A stretch of 64,000 nt of DNA. It comes from Caulobacter endophyticus (lineage in GTDB: Bacteria; Pseudomonadota; Alphaproteobacteria; Caulobacterales; Caulobacteraceae). Position numbers and translations under genes: made by a program. The stretch is from contig NZ_JARQWV010000028.1 in NCBI RefSeq assembly GCF_029543245.1, forward strand, positions 1-64,000, written 5' to 3'. The first letter of the stretch is position 1. Every line of letters begins with the position of its first letter. The notes beneath the pieces were generated by a model. That model worked only from the letters and a program-made list of their open reading frames with translations. It searched no databases and was not told where the DNA came from. This document shows, piece by piece, positions 7,835-16,714 of this stretch.

Positions 7835-9067
7835 CTAGCGCCCGTAGACCGCGTCGCGCAGTTCGCGCGTCACCTGGCCGTTCATGCCTTCGAAGGCGGT
7901 GTTGGTCAGCAGCACCACGGTCAGCTTGGCCTTGGGATCGACGAACCAGTTGTGGCCGTAGACCCCGCCCCAGGCCAGGGTTCCGGCGCCTTGCGGGGTC
8001 TTGGCGATCGCCGGATCGTCGAGCACCGCCCAGCCGTAGCCGAAGCCCCAGCCGGGGCCTTGGGTGGCGGCCTTGATCCCGGCCTGATCGGTGGTCATCG
8101 CCTCGACGCTGGCGGCCGACAGGATCGGGCCGCCGCCGGTGCGCACCGCTTCCAGCAGGGCCATCACGTCGCCGGCCGTGCCGACCATGCCCGCCCCGCC
8201 CGAGGGGAAGGCCGTCGGATCGACGGCGCGGCTGGGGGCCATGCGCACGGCGGTGGCGCCCAGCGAGACATCCTGGTTGTCGGTGATCCGCGTCGGGGCG
8301 GGCGCGGCGTTGGCGTAGGGCGTGGCCAGGCGGGCCGGGTCGGTCGCCTGGAAGCCGGCGTCCTTCAGGCCCAGCGGACCGGTTACGGTGCGCGCCACCA
8401 CCTGCGGCAGCGAATGGCCGTCGGCCTTTTCGGCCACCAGCCCCAGCACGTCGATGGCCAGGGAGTAGCGCCAGGCCGAGCCCGGGGCGAAAGCCAGCGG
8501 GCCCTTGCCGATGCGGGCGACGTCCTCGTCCAGCGTCAGGCCCGAGATGTCGAGGCCGTCCGAGACGCCCAGCCGGTGATAGGGATGGTCGGCCTTCTCG
8601 GCGAGGCCATAGGTCAGGCCGGCGGTGTGGCTGAGCAGCTGGCCCAGGGTGATCACCGGCGTGGAGCCGTCGGCCAGGGCCGGCTTGAAGTCGGGCAGCC
8701 ACTTGGTCACCGGATCGGCCAGCGACAGCTTGCCCTCTTCGGCCAGCCGCATGATCGCCGCGCTGACGAAGGGCTTGGTCACCGAGGCCAGGCGGAAGAC
8801 CGTGTTCTCGCGCATCGGGGCCTTGGCCTCGCGGTCGGCCAGGCCCGCGGCGCGGTGATAGACGAGCTTGCCGTCGCGGGCGACCAGCACCACCGCCCCG
8901 ACCAGGCGCTGGTCGGCGATGGCGCGGTCGAGCACGGCGTCGATGCGAGCCGAAACCGCAGCGTCCGGAGCCTGGGCGATCGCGGCGTGGGCGGGACGCG
9001 CCTGGGCCAGGGCCGGGGAACCCGACAGAACCGCCAGGGCGGCGACGCCCGCAAGCCAAAGACGCAT
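7835..9067 (-). CDS. Serine hydrolase, class C beta-lactamase family
   Basis: This 410-residue exported protein has a signal peptide (residues 1-22, ending SPALAQA) and a class C beta-lactamase/esterase fold. The catalytic SxxK motif is SVTK at about residues 95-98. The second motif appears as WRYSLAIDVLG rather than the YxN of true AmpC. A VYGHNWFVD motif near the C-terminus replaces KTG. That pattern is usual in EstB-like esterases and D-amino-acid peptidases, so beta-lactam resistance is unlikely. The ATG at 9067 has a GGGAG site; the frame also offers a GTG at 9076. The 3' end converges with the paralog pair. Confidence 0.88.
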   Translation of the reverse strand: MRLWLAGVAALAVLSGSPALAQARPAHAAIAQAPDAAVSARIDAVLDRAIADQRLVGAVVLVARDGKLVYHRAAGLADREAKAPMRENTVFRLASVTKPFVSAAIMRLAEEGKLSLADPVTKWLPDFKPALADGSTPVITLGQLLSHTAGLTYGLAEKADHPYHRLGVSDGLDISGLTLDEDVARIGKGPLAFAPGSAWRYSLAIDVLGLVAEKADGHSLPQVVARTVTGPLGLKDAGFQATDPARLATPYANAAPAPTRITDNQDVSLGATAVRMAPSRAVDPTAFPSGGAGMVGTAGDVMALLEAVRTGGGPILSAASVEAMTTDQAGIKAATQGPGWGFGYGWAVLDDPAIAKTPQGAGTLAWGGVYGHNWFVDPKAKLTVVLLTNTAFEGMNGQVTRELRDAVYGR

Positions 9068-9286
9068 GTGACGCACTCCCTCGCCGCCGGACGACCTTCC
9101 GGCCCCTTAGGGAGTGGGCGGCCGATCGCCCTTGCGCAAGGCGGCCCGCCGAGTTTCCCACAGGCCAGGCGCGGATGTTGCAATTCTGAAGCGCGTAACG
9201 CCGACTTCGCCGCCGCGCGGCCTTGCTTGCGCCACGCGCGAAGGCTTAGCTGCCGCCCCGACACTTCCGGTAATCGAACGGTCTCC

Positions 9287-12238
9287 ATGATCTCTGTCTC
9301 GCGCCTGGCGCTCGTCGTTTCCGCCGGCCTGGCGCTCACCGCCTGCTCCACCCTGCCCTCGGTCCTGCCCGGTTCCGGCAAGAAGGACGCCGCGACCAGC
9401 GCCAGCGCCCCCAACGCGCCCGGTGTGGCCGCGCCCAAGGCGCCGCCGGCCCAGGCGCCGGCCAAGACCTCGGGACCCCAGTTCTCGGATCTCAAGCCCG
9501 GCCAGTGGCCGCACGAGATCTCGGACGTCGCCGTCGATCCGGCCATCCGTTTCGGGGTGCTGCCCAACGGCATGCGCTACGCCATCCGCAAGAACGCCAC
9601 CCCGCCCGGCCAGGGCGCGCTGCGCCTGTGGTTCGACGCCGGCTCGCTGATGGAGGCCGACGACCAGCAGGGCCTGGCCCACTTCCTCGAGCACATGGCC
9701 TTCAACGGGTCGAAGAACGTGCCCGAAGGCGAGATGGTCAAGATCCTCGAGCGCCGGGGCCTGGCCTTCGGGGCCGACACCAACGCCTCGACCAGCTTCG
9801 ACGAGACGACCTACACCCTCGACCTGCCCAAGACCGACGACGGCACGGTCGACGACGCCATGATGCTGCTGCGCGAGGCGGCGGGCGAGCTGACCATCGA
9901 CCCCGCCGCCGTCGACCGCGAGCGCGGCGTGGTGCTGTCGGAAGAACGCACCCGCGACAGCCCCGGCTATCGCGTCTTCAAGCAGGGCTTCGCCTTCAAC
10001 CTGGAGGGCCAGCGTCCGCCCTCGCGTCTGCCCATCGGTACGACCGAGGTGATTTCCACCGCCCCGGCCCAGCGCATCCGCGACTTCTACCAGGCCTGGT
10101 ACCGTCCCGAGAACGCGGTGTTCGTGGCCGTCGGCGACTTCGACGTCGATGCCATGGAGGCCAAGATCAAGGCCCGCTTCGCCGACTGGAAGGGCCAGGG
10201 CGAGCCGGGCAAGCGTCCCGAACTGGGCGCCATCGCCCAGCGCGGCCTGACCGCCAAGGTCATCGTCGAGCCGGGCTCGGGCGAGTCTGTCCAGCTGGGC
10301 TGGGTGCAGTCGCCCGACCTGCGCATCGAGAGCAAGGCGTCCGACCGCGAATACATGCTGCAGTCACTGGGCATGGCGGTGCTGAACCGGCGCCTGCGCG
10401 CCCTGACCCGCAGCGCCGAGCCGCCGTTCATCTCGGCCGGCGCCCTGCGCAACGACCAGTATCACGCCGCCCAGATCAACGGCCTGTTCGCCCAGGTGAA
10501 GCCGGGCGGCTGGAAGACCGCCCTGCAAGTGCTCGACCAGGAACAGCGCCGGCTGATGCAGTTCGGCGTGCGCCAGGACGAGCTGGACCGCGAGATCGCC
10601 GCCATGCGCGCCGCCTATGTGGCCGCCGCCGCCGGCGAGGCCACCCAGCGCACGCCCGCCCTGGCCGGCCAGATCGTCGGCACGCTGGGCGACCGCGAGG
10701 TGCCGACCAGCCCGTCGCAGAACCTGGCCGCCTTCGAGGCCATCACCAAGGACCTCAAGGCCGACACGGTCTCGGCGGCGGTGAAGTCGCTGTTCGCCGG
10801 CCAGGGGCCGCTGATCGTGCTGCCCACGCCCACCGCCATCGACGGCGGCGAGACGGCGGTCACCACCGCCTACCAGGAATCCGGCAAGACCCCAGTCACC
10901 CCGCCGGCCGCGCCCGCCGCCACCAACTGGCCCTATGCGGTGTTCGGCTCCACCGGCAAGGTGGTCGAGCAGAAGGACGTCAACGACCTGGACGCCGTCT
11001 TCGTGCGCTTCGAGAACGGCGTGCGCCTGACCGTCAAGCCGACCAAGTTCCGCGACGACCAGATCCTGGTGAAGGCCCGCATCGGCAACGGCCTGCTCGA
11101 CCTGTCCAAGACCGGCCAGAGCCCGCTGTGGTCGGCCTCGTCGATGATCGAGGGCGGCCTCAAGCAGATCACCGCCCAGGACATGGAGCAGGTGCTGACC
11201 GGCAAGGTGTGGAACGCCGGCCTGGGCGTCGAGGACGACGCCTTCGTGCTCAACGGCCGCACGCGCCCCGAGGACCTGGCCACCGAGCTGCAGGTGCTGA
11301 CCGCCTATGCATCGGACGCCGCCTGGCGGCCCGAGGCCTTCAACCGCGTGAAGACCTATTACGGCACGATCCACGACCAGCTGGAGCGCACCAGCGGCGG
11401 CGTGGTCGGCCGCGACCTGGCCGGGCTGATGCACCCCGACGACGAACGCTTCGCCTTCCCCGACCGCAAGGAGATCGCCGACGGCTCGATCGACCAGCTG
11501 AAGGCGGCCGTGGGCGGCCCGCTGTCGACCGGCCAGATCGAGATCGTCGTGGTCGGCGACACCACGGTGGAGAAGGCGATCGCCGCGGTCGGCGAGACCT
11601 TCGGCGCCCTGCCCGTCCGCACCGGCGGCGCGGCGCCGGCCGATGCGGCCAAGATCGCCTTCCCCGCGCCGTCCAAGGTTCCGGTGGTGCGCCACCACAA
11701 GGGCCGCGCCGACCAGGGGCTGCTGTTCATGGCCTGGAAGACCGACGACCTGTTCAGCGACCTGCAACGCTCGCGCAACACCCAGGTCCTGGCCTCGGTG
11801 ATGCAGCTGCGTCTGACCGACGAACTGCGCGAGAAGCAGGGCGCCACCTACTCGCCCTCGGTCTCGGCCACCCACAACGCCACCTTCCCCGGCTGGGGCT
11901 ATATCGGCCTGTCGGTCGAGGTTCCGCCCGAGAAGATCGACCAGGTGATCGCCAGCGTCCGCCAGATCGCCGCCGACCTGCGCGACAAGCCGGTCACCGC
12001 CGACGAGTTGGAGCGGGCCAAGCTGCCGCGCATCGACCAGCTGGAAAAGGCGCGCGAGACCAACGAGTACTGGCTGGGGGCCCTCTCAGGCGCCCAGACC
12101 GACCCGCGCCTGCTCGACGCCACCCGCTCGGTGATCGCCGGCCTGCAACGCGTCACCGCCGCCGACGTCCAGAAGGCCGCCCGCACCTTCCTGGCCGACG
12201 ACAAGAGCTGGACCTTCGAGGTCAAGCCGGAGAAGTAG
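9287..12238 (+). CDS. M16 family zinc metalloprotease, outer-membrane lipoprotein
   Basis: This 983-residue protein begins with a lipoprotein signal (lipobox LTAC, Cys20). An Ala/Pro/Lys linker of about 40 residues follows, then two tandem M16 units. The N-terminal unit holds the inverted zinc motif HFLEH at residues 132-136 and the distal glutamate region. The C-terminal unit (about 560-980) lacks it, as usual for the closing half of the peptidase clamshell. Such enzymes degrade short peptides or process substrates in the periplasm. The ATG at 9287 is the only start that gives a signal peptide; the frame is open far upstream but that text is not protein-like. The gene appears monocistronic. 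Confidence 0.93.
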   Translation: MISVSRLALVVSAGLALTACSTLPSVLPGSGKKDAATSASAPNAPGVAAPKAPPAQAPAKTSGPQFSDLKPGQWPHEISDVAVDPAIRFGVLPNGMRYAIRKNATPPGQGALRLWFDAGSLMEADDQQGLAHFLEHMAFNGSKNVPEGEMVKILERRGLAFGADTNASTSFDETTYTLDLPKTDDGTVDDAMMLLREAAGELTIDPAAVDRERGVVLSEERTRDSPGYRVFKQGFAFNLEGQRPPSRLPIGTTEVISTAPAQRIRDFYQAWYRPENAVFVAVGDFDVDAMEAKIKARFADWKGQGEPGKRPELGAIAQRGLTAKVIVEPGSGESVQLGWVQSPDLRIESKASDREYMLQSLGMAVLNRRLRALTRSAEPPFISAGALRNDQYHAAQINGLFAQVKPGGWKTALQVLDQEQRRLMQFGVRQDELDREIAAMRAAYVAAAAGEATQRTPALAGQIVGTLGDREVPTSPSQNLAAFEAITKDLKADTVSAAVKSLFAGQGPLIVLPTPTAIDGGETAVTTAYQESGKTPVTPPAAPAATNWPYAVFGSTGKVVEQKDVNDLDAVFVRFENGVRLTVKPTKFRDDQILVKARIGNGLLDLSKTGQSPLWSASSMIEGGLKQITAQDMEQVLTGKVWNAGLGVEDDAFVLNGRTRPEDLATELQVLTAYASDAAWRPEAFNRVKTYYGTIHDQLERTSGGVVGRDLAGLMHPDDERFAFPDRKEIADGSIDQLKAAVGGPLSTGQIEIVVVGDTTVEKAIAAVGETFGALPVRTGGAAPADAAKIAFPAPSKVPVVRHHKGRADQGLLFMAWKTDDLFSDLQRSRNTQVLASVMQLRLTDELREKQGATYSPSVSATHNATFPGWGYIGLSVEVPPEKIDQVIASVRQIAADLRDKPVTADELERAKLPRIDQLEKARETNEYWLGALSGAQTDPRLLDATRSVIAGLQRVTAADVQKAARTFLADDKSWTFEVKPEK

Positions 12239-12244
12239 GAGGTT

Positions 12245-12411
12245 CCCTCTCCCCTTGCGGGAGAGGGTGGCCTCGCGGAGCGAGGTCGGGTGAGGGGTCG
12301 CACGTACGAAAACGCCGCGAAAGCCGATCAGCTTTCGCGGCGTTTCATGTTTGAGAGACCCCTCATCCGTCGGCTTTCGCCGACACCTTCTCCCGCAAGG
12401 GGAGAAGGGGG
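12245..12411. repeat. Long palindromic intergenic repeat, copy 1
   Basis: Outer arms are CTCTCCCCTTGCGGGAGAG and its counterpart TTCTCCCGCAAGGGGAGAA. Inner arms TGAGGGGTC / GACCCCTCA enclose a core with the hairpin CGCCGCGAAAGC / GCTTTCGCGGCG. A second copy of about 164 bases lies at 41744-41907. Here it sits between the convergent M16 gene and the secreted Cys-rich protein gene. Confidence 0.85.
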
Positions 12412-12419
12412 AAAGCGTC

Positions 12420-13334
12420 CTAGTAGACGACGCCGCCGACGCCGCCATCGAGGCTGAGGCTCATGCTCGAGCTGGACTCGCGCACGGTCTCCTCGCGATA
12501 GGCGGTGTAGGTCTCGGTGGTCATGATCGACAGGATCTTCACGCCGGCGCCGTAGCGGCGCAGCAGCGAGCGCTCGTTGCAGTCGCGGGCGGGGCGCTGC
12601 GGACGGCAGACCAGCGTCCCGCCCTCGCCGCCTTGGCCGCCGCGCACGCCGGGGACGTGATAGAGGGCCTCGTTCTTGGCGCAGATATAGGTCTGGCCGC
12701 CGGTGCTGGCGTCGATCAGGCCGGTATATTCGCCGATCACGTACTGCATCCGGCTACCGGCGATGCAGCGATAGAGCTCGCCGTCATACAGGTCGTCGAT
12801 CTCGCGGTCGGGCGTAACCTGCGAGGCCGGGTGCGGGATGTCCTTGTCGTCCAGGCAGACGGCGCGAACGACCACGCGCTTGAAGCGGGTGCGGGTGGCC
12901 TCGTAGGCCGTGCGGCGCGCGGCTTCACCGCCGATCACGTTGAGGCCCTGGATGTAGCCGGTGGGCTGCGGGCCCGAATAGTAGCCGCCGTGCGCGCCGC
13001 CGCCGTAATAGACGGTCGCGCCGGCCGAGGCGTTCGATCCGGCGCGCACCGAGGCGTTGGCGCTGGCGTTGGCGTTCACATTGACGTTCACGTTGACGTT
13101 GGTCTTGCCGCCGCCACCACCCCAGTGGCCGCCACCGCCGCCGCAGCCGTTGTCGCAGCCGGTCGGAGGCTTGGGCGGGCGCGGGGGCGCGGGCGGAGGC
13201 GCGCAGCAGGTCGGAGGCGTGGGCGTGCAGCCGCTGTTGCATTGGGCGTAGGCGACGCCGCCCACGAAGAGTCCGGCCAGGCCCGCCCCAATGGCGATCC
13301 ACAGCTTGGACACGGTCAGTTTCGGCGCCGTCAT
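12420..13334 (-). CDS. Exported Cys/Gly/Asn-rich protein of unknown function
   Basis: The 304-residue protein starts with a hydrophobic signal or anchor segment (residues about 11-30, ending GGVAYAQC). A short low-complexity region follows with clustered cysteines (CNSGCTPTPPTCC), polyproline (PPPAPPRPPKPPTG) and polyglycine. Next comes an alternating stretch, TNVNVNVNVNANASANASV, that looks like a beta-forming repeat. The remaining 190 residues are more ordinary, with further cysteines (AVCLDDKD, YRCIAG, TYICAKN, LVCRPQ, RDCNER) and a Ser-rich C-terminus. The cysteines suggest disulfides in the periplasm or outside. I do not recognise the family. The start is the ATG at 13334. Confidence 0.8.
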   Translation of the reverse strand: MTAPKLTVSKLWIAIGAGLAGLFVGGVAYAQCNSGCTPTPPTCCAPPPAPPRPPKPPTGCDNGCGGGGGHWGGGGGKTNVNVNVNVNANASANASVRAGSNASAGATVYYGGGAHGGYYSGPQPTGYIQGLNVIGGEAARRTAYEATRTRFKRVVVRAVCLDDKDIPHPASQVTPDREIDDLYDGELYRCIAGSRMQYVIGEYTGLIDASTGGQTYICAKNEALYHVPGVRGGQGGEGGTLVCRPQRPARDCNERSLLRRYGAGVKILSIMTTETYTAYREETVRESSSSMSLSLDGGVGGVVY

Positions 13335-13512
13335 GGCGTCTCCCCTTCACACAGCGACGTCTTCCGGCCGGTTCTCCAGCAAGAAGCGCGCCATGGACCC
13401 CGTCGCGCCCCGACTCTGTGCCAAGACGATACGACAGGGCCCCTGGCCCGGTTCTCCTAGCAAGCCCCATGCGGTCGAAATGGACCGCGAAAGGACCCGC
13501 AAGGGGACGACG

Positions 13513-14058
13513 ATGTTCCATCCAAGCACGGAACGGTTGATAGACTATTGGCGAAACCGGGCCGGCGACGGCCGGATGCCGGCGCGCGCCAGCATCGATC
13601 CGGGCGATTTCCTCGATCTGCTGCCCCAGGTGTTCATCCTTGGGCGCGGGAACGGGCGCTATCCCTTCCGCCTGGCCGGCGGCTTCGTCACCGATCTGCA
13701 CGCCCGCGACCTGCGCGGCGAGGACCAGCTGTCGATGTGGGCGCTGTCGCACCGGCTGGAGGTTAAGTCGGCGCTGGAAGTGGCCCGCCGCCGGGGCGAG
13801 CCGGTGGTCGTCACCGCCGACATCCGCGCCCATGGCGTGGCCTCGGTGGGCATGGAGGTGCTGCTGGCCCCGATGACCGGAGCCAGCGGCGAGGCCGACC
13901 GGTTCCTGGGCCTCTACCAGCCGATCGCCATGATGCAGCGCCTGATGGGCCGTCCGGCCTACGAGCTGGGCGTGCGCCGGATCCAGGCCCTCGCCCCGAC
14001 CAACGCTGAAGCCCCGCGCCTGCGGCTGGCCAGCCTGGACGGCCGCCTGATCGCCTGA
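13513..14058 (+). CDS. PAS domain protein (PAS_5-like)
   Basis: The 181-residue protein resembles the alphaproteobacterial PAS_5 family: FHPSTERLIDYWRNR at the N-terminus, then DFLDLLPQVFILGR, a PFRLAGGFV strand and RGEPVVVTADIRAHG. It has no output domain, so it would work as a stand-alone sensor or by protein contact. The ATG at 13513 follows AAGGGGA. The open frame extends upstream to 13291, but that part overlaps the promoter area and is not conserved-looking. The gene diverges from the Cys-rich exported protein gene and ends before a strong hairpin. Confidence 0.82.
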   Translation: MFHPSTERLIDYWRNRAGDGRMPARASIDPGDFLDLLPQVFILGRGNGRYPFRLAGGFVTDLHARDLRGEDQLSMWALSHRLEVKSALEVARRRGEPVVVTADIRAHGVASVGMEVLLAPMTGASGEADRFLGLYQPIAMMQRLMGRPAYELGVRRIQALAPTNAEAPRLRLASLDGRLIA

Positions 14059-14130
14059 CGGCGGCGAACAAGTTTCCTCCCGTGCTCTGGCGGGAGGTCT
14101 TGCGTCGGCTTGCCGGAGACGACGCCGGAA

Positions 14131-14183
14131 GGACGGAGGGGCGCTCGGGAGAGCGCCGCCACGGCGGGAGCGCCCCTCCGTCC
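14131..14183. repeat. Perfect 16-bp stem hairpin between convergent genes
   Basis: GGACGGAGGGGCGCTC (14131-14146) is repeated as a perfect reverse complement at 14168-14183, with a further small GC-rich hairpin in the loop. It lies between the convergent PAS and methyltransferase genes. It could end transcription from both sides, although neither flank has a T-run, so it may instead be a palindromic repeat element. Confidence 0.7.
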
Positions 14184-14188
14184 GACCC

Positions 14189-15052
14189 TTACGTGGCGCT
14201 GTTGCGCGCCGTGACCACCCAGCCCGCGCCCTCGATCACCACCGCCTCACCAGCAGCCTTGGCCGCGAAGGCCTCGCGAACCAGCGGCATGGCCTGCTGG
14301 CGCACTGTCTCGGGCTGATCGGCCAGGGCCCGGGTCAGCGGGCCGACCTGGAAGGCCAGGTCCACCGCGTCCTCGATGGCCGCCTGCCGGGTCTCGCCCT
14401 CGCCGAAGGTGATCGGATGGTCGATGGCGGTGAAGGCCACATCGACGAAGCCGGCCTCGCCCAGGATCCGCTCCACCCGCGCCCGGTCGCCGAACGAGAA
14501 TGGCCCAGGCGCCTCGGGCGGCGGCGGCGCGGGCGCGCCGACGATCGGCGCGATGGCCTTCATCGGCAGGCGCACCCAGTCGTTCTCGCCCGCCCCGCGC
14601 CAGCAGGCGAAGGCCAGGCGTCCGCCCGGCTTCAGCGCTCGTCGCATGTGGGCGAAGGCCTGGGCGGGTTCGTCGAAGAACATCACCCCGAAGCGCGAGA
14701 ACAGCAGGTCGAACTGCGCCACCGGCAGCAAGGCTCGGCTGGCGTCGGCCACCTGGAACTTCACATTGGCCGTCTCGGCCGCCAGTTCGCGCGCCCGGGC
14801 GACCAGCGGCTCGGAGACGTCGACGCCCAGCACCGCGCCCGATGGGCCTACCAGGGTGGCGATCTCCAGGCTGCCCGCCCCGGCCCCGCAGCCGATGTCC
14901 AGCACCTGCTCGCCGGCGGCCGGAGCGGCGGCGGCGATCGCCGCCTGGCCATAGTCCTTGAGCATGCGGTCGAGCCGCGCCTGGTTGGCCACCCAGCGCT
15001 CGCCGGTGCGGCCGTTCCAGTCGGAGATCTGGTTGACGTTGCGCTCGGTCAT
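14189..15052 (-). CDS. Class I SAM-dependent methyltransferase
   Basis: The 287-residue protein has the Rossmann methyltransferase motif I VLDIGCGAGAGSLEIA at about residues 50-65. Motif II/acidic loop VLGVDVSEP follows, and motif IV is QFDLLFSRFGVMFF. It resembles UbiE/Coq5-like enzymes of unknown substrate. The N-terminus (NVNQISDWNGRTGERWVANQ) is typical of a subgroup of small-molecule methyltransferases. The ATG at 15052 is used. It stands alone, with a small DUF1493-like gene upstream on the same strand. Confidence 0.9.
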   Translation of the reverse strand: MTERNVNQISDWNGRTGERWVANQARLDRMLKDYGQAAIAAAAPAAGEQVLDIGCGAGAGSLEIATLVGPSGAVLGVDVSEPLVARARELAAETANVKFQVADASRALLPVAQFDLLFSRFGVMFFDEPAQAFAHMRRALKPGGRLAFACWRGAGENDWVRLPMKAIAPIVGAPAPPPPEAPGPFSFGDRARVERILGEAGFVDVAFTAIDHPITFGEGETRQAAIEDAVDLAFQVGPLTRALADQPETVRQQAMPLVREAFAAKAAGEAVVIEGAGWVVTARNSAT

Positions 15053-15088
15053 GGCGGCCCTCTATTTGAGAATAATTCTCAAATAGTT

Positions 15089-15556
15089 CTAGCGCGCGAG
15101 ACCCGTCCTGTCGACCTTGGCCTCGTCTTCATAGCGCAGCGGCCAGCGGCCGGTCTCGACCGCCTCGATCAGGTCGCCGACCGTCACGGGCAGGTTCGGC
15201 TCGTTCCGACGCAGGGACCGCCAGATGAAGAAGATCGCCGCCGCCACGACGAGAACGCCCCCAGCGACAGCCCAAGCCGACCTGGTAATGATGGCGACGG
15301 TCAGCAGGATCACCACCAGAAGCGTGGGTAGGCTTAACCGCCAATCGGCCTCATTGCCGAAATGACGGTCCCAGCGCGCATGCAACGGCGCCAGATCGAC
15401 GCCGAACCGTGCGCCGAAATCCCTGAAGAACGCGTCGGCGTCGTCGCCATCAATGCCGAGGTCGTCGAGCAGACGCGTCGCGCGCGTGATCGGAAAGGCG
15501 GGCGCCCCCATGTGCTCGACCACCAGCGCGGCCACCCGATCGACGGAACTCTCCAT
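15089..15556 (-). CDS. DUF1493-like membrane protein
   Basis: The 155-residue protein begins with an acyl-carrier-like helical segment (TRLLDDLGIDGDDADAFFRD). Two adjacent hydrophobic segments follow at about residues 77-115 (LSLPTLLVVILLTVAII and AVAGGVLVVAAAIFFIW), then a cytoplasmic tail containing TVGDLIEAVETGRW. This layout matches DUF1493 proteins, which resemble acyl carrier proteins but usually lack the phosphopantetheine serine. The function is unknown. It sits between the methyltransferase and the aldo/keto reductase, all on the minus strand, without overlap. Confidence 0.78.
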   Translation of the reverse strand: MESSVDRVAALVVEHMGAPAFPITRATRLLDDLGIDGDDADAFFRDFGARFGVDLAPLHARWDRHFGNEADWRLSLPTLLVVILLTVAIITRSAWAVAGGVLVVAAAIFFIWRSLRRNEPNLPVTVGDLIEAVETGRWPLRYEDEAKVDRTGLAR

Positions 15557-15588
15557 TCCGCCAGCCTAGAGCGCGCCGCCGCCGTCGA

Positions 15589-16533
15589 CTACCGTCCCGC
15601 CGCGTCCAGCCCCGCGATCACCTCGGGCGGCAGGGTCAGGCGCACGCCCGCCAGCAGCTCCTCCAGCTGCGCGACGCTGGTGGCGCTGGCGATCGGGGCG
15701 GTGATGGCCGGATGGGCGACGATCCAGGCCAAGGCGACCTGGGCCTGGGTGGCGCCGGTCGCCTCGGCCGCTTCATCGAGGGCGGCCAGGACGCGGAAGC
15801 CCTTTTCGTTGAGATAGTCGCGCGCGACTGTGCGCCCGCGCGCCTTGCCCTCCAGGTCGGCCTCGCTGCGGTACTTGCCGGTCAGGAACCCCGCGGCCAG
15901 TCCGTAGAACGGGATGATCCCGATGCCCTCCCGCGCGGCCAGCTCGGCCAACGCCCCCTCCACCTCGTCGCGGTCGTAGAGATTGAACCTCGGCTGGATC
16001 GTCTCGTAGCGGATCAGCCCCTTGTCGGCCGAGGTCTTCAGCGACGCCTCCAGGCGATCGGGCGTGAAGTTCGAGGCGCCGATCGCCCGCACCTTGCCGG
16101 CCTTCACCAGCCGGTCGAAGGCCTCCAGCGTCTCGTCGATCGGCGTGGCGGCGTCATCCTCGTGCGACTGGTAGAGGTCGACATGGTCAGTGTTCAGCCG
16201 ACGCAGCGAGTCTTCCAGCGCCGCGACGATGTTGGCCGCCGACAGGCCCGGACGCTTGGGCCACTTGGCCACCTTGGTCAGGATCTTGATGCGGTCGCGC
16301 TTGCCGCCCGCCGCCAGCCAGCGGCCGATGGTCGCCTCGGACTCGCCGCCCTCGTGCCCCGGAACCCAGGCCGAATAGACGTCGGCCGTGTCGATCGCGT
16401 CGAAGCCGCCGTCGACGAAGGCGTCGATCAGGCGAAACGAGGTCGCCTCGTCCGCCGTCCAGCCGAAGACGTTGCCGCCGAACACCAGCGGGGCGATCGA
16501 AAGGCCGGAACGGCCGAGGGGGCGTTGGCTCAT
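15589..16533 (-). CDS. Aldo/keto reductase
   Basis: The 314-residue protein is a standard AKR (beta/alpha)8 barrel. The N-terminus is RPLGRSGLSIAPLVFGGNVFG. The catalytic Asp and Tyr are in DAIDTADVYSAW, the Lys in ILTKVAKWP and the His in LYQSHEDD. The cofactor-binding GIGIIPFYGLAAGFLTGKY lies near residue 215. It would reduce aldehydes or ketones with NADPH; the substrate cannot be told. The start at 16533 has no competitor close by. It is single, minus strand. Confidence 0.93.
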   Translation of the reverse strand: MSQRPLGRSGLSIAPLVFGGNVFGWTADEATSFRLIDAFVDGGFDAIDTADVYSAWVPGHEGGESEATIGRWLAAGGKRDRIKILTKVAKWPKRPGLSAANIVAALEDSLRRLNTDHVDLYQSHEDDAATPIDETLEAFDRLVKAGKVRAIGASNFTPDRLEASLKTSADKGLIRYETIQPRFNLYDRDEVEGALAELAAREGIGIIPFYGLAAGFLTGKYRSEADLEGKARGRTVARDYLNEKGFRVLAALDEAAEATGATQAQVALAWIVAHPAITAPIASATSVAQLEELLAGVRLTLPPEVIAGLDAAGR

Positions 16534-16714
16534 GAGCGGATCCTTGTTCGCAAGACGACCGGAACTGTGCGCGGGTTCAGCACGCCTCGCCCAATCAAAC
16601 TTCGAAATAAGGCCTATTGGGCTTTCGTGACGGATCTATCCGAAACGGCGGCGTGCGCAGTCCTCGCCCTTCGACGAGCTCAGGACGAGGTTTCCGTTTC
16701 TGACAGCCGCCCCT

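Noticed and set aside
7952..9286. Upstream extension of the M16 protease frame
   Set aside because: It is antisense to the serine hydrolase gene. The lipoprotein signal peptide at 9287 fixes the start.
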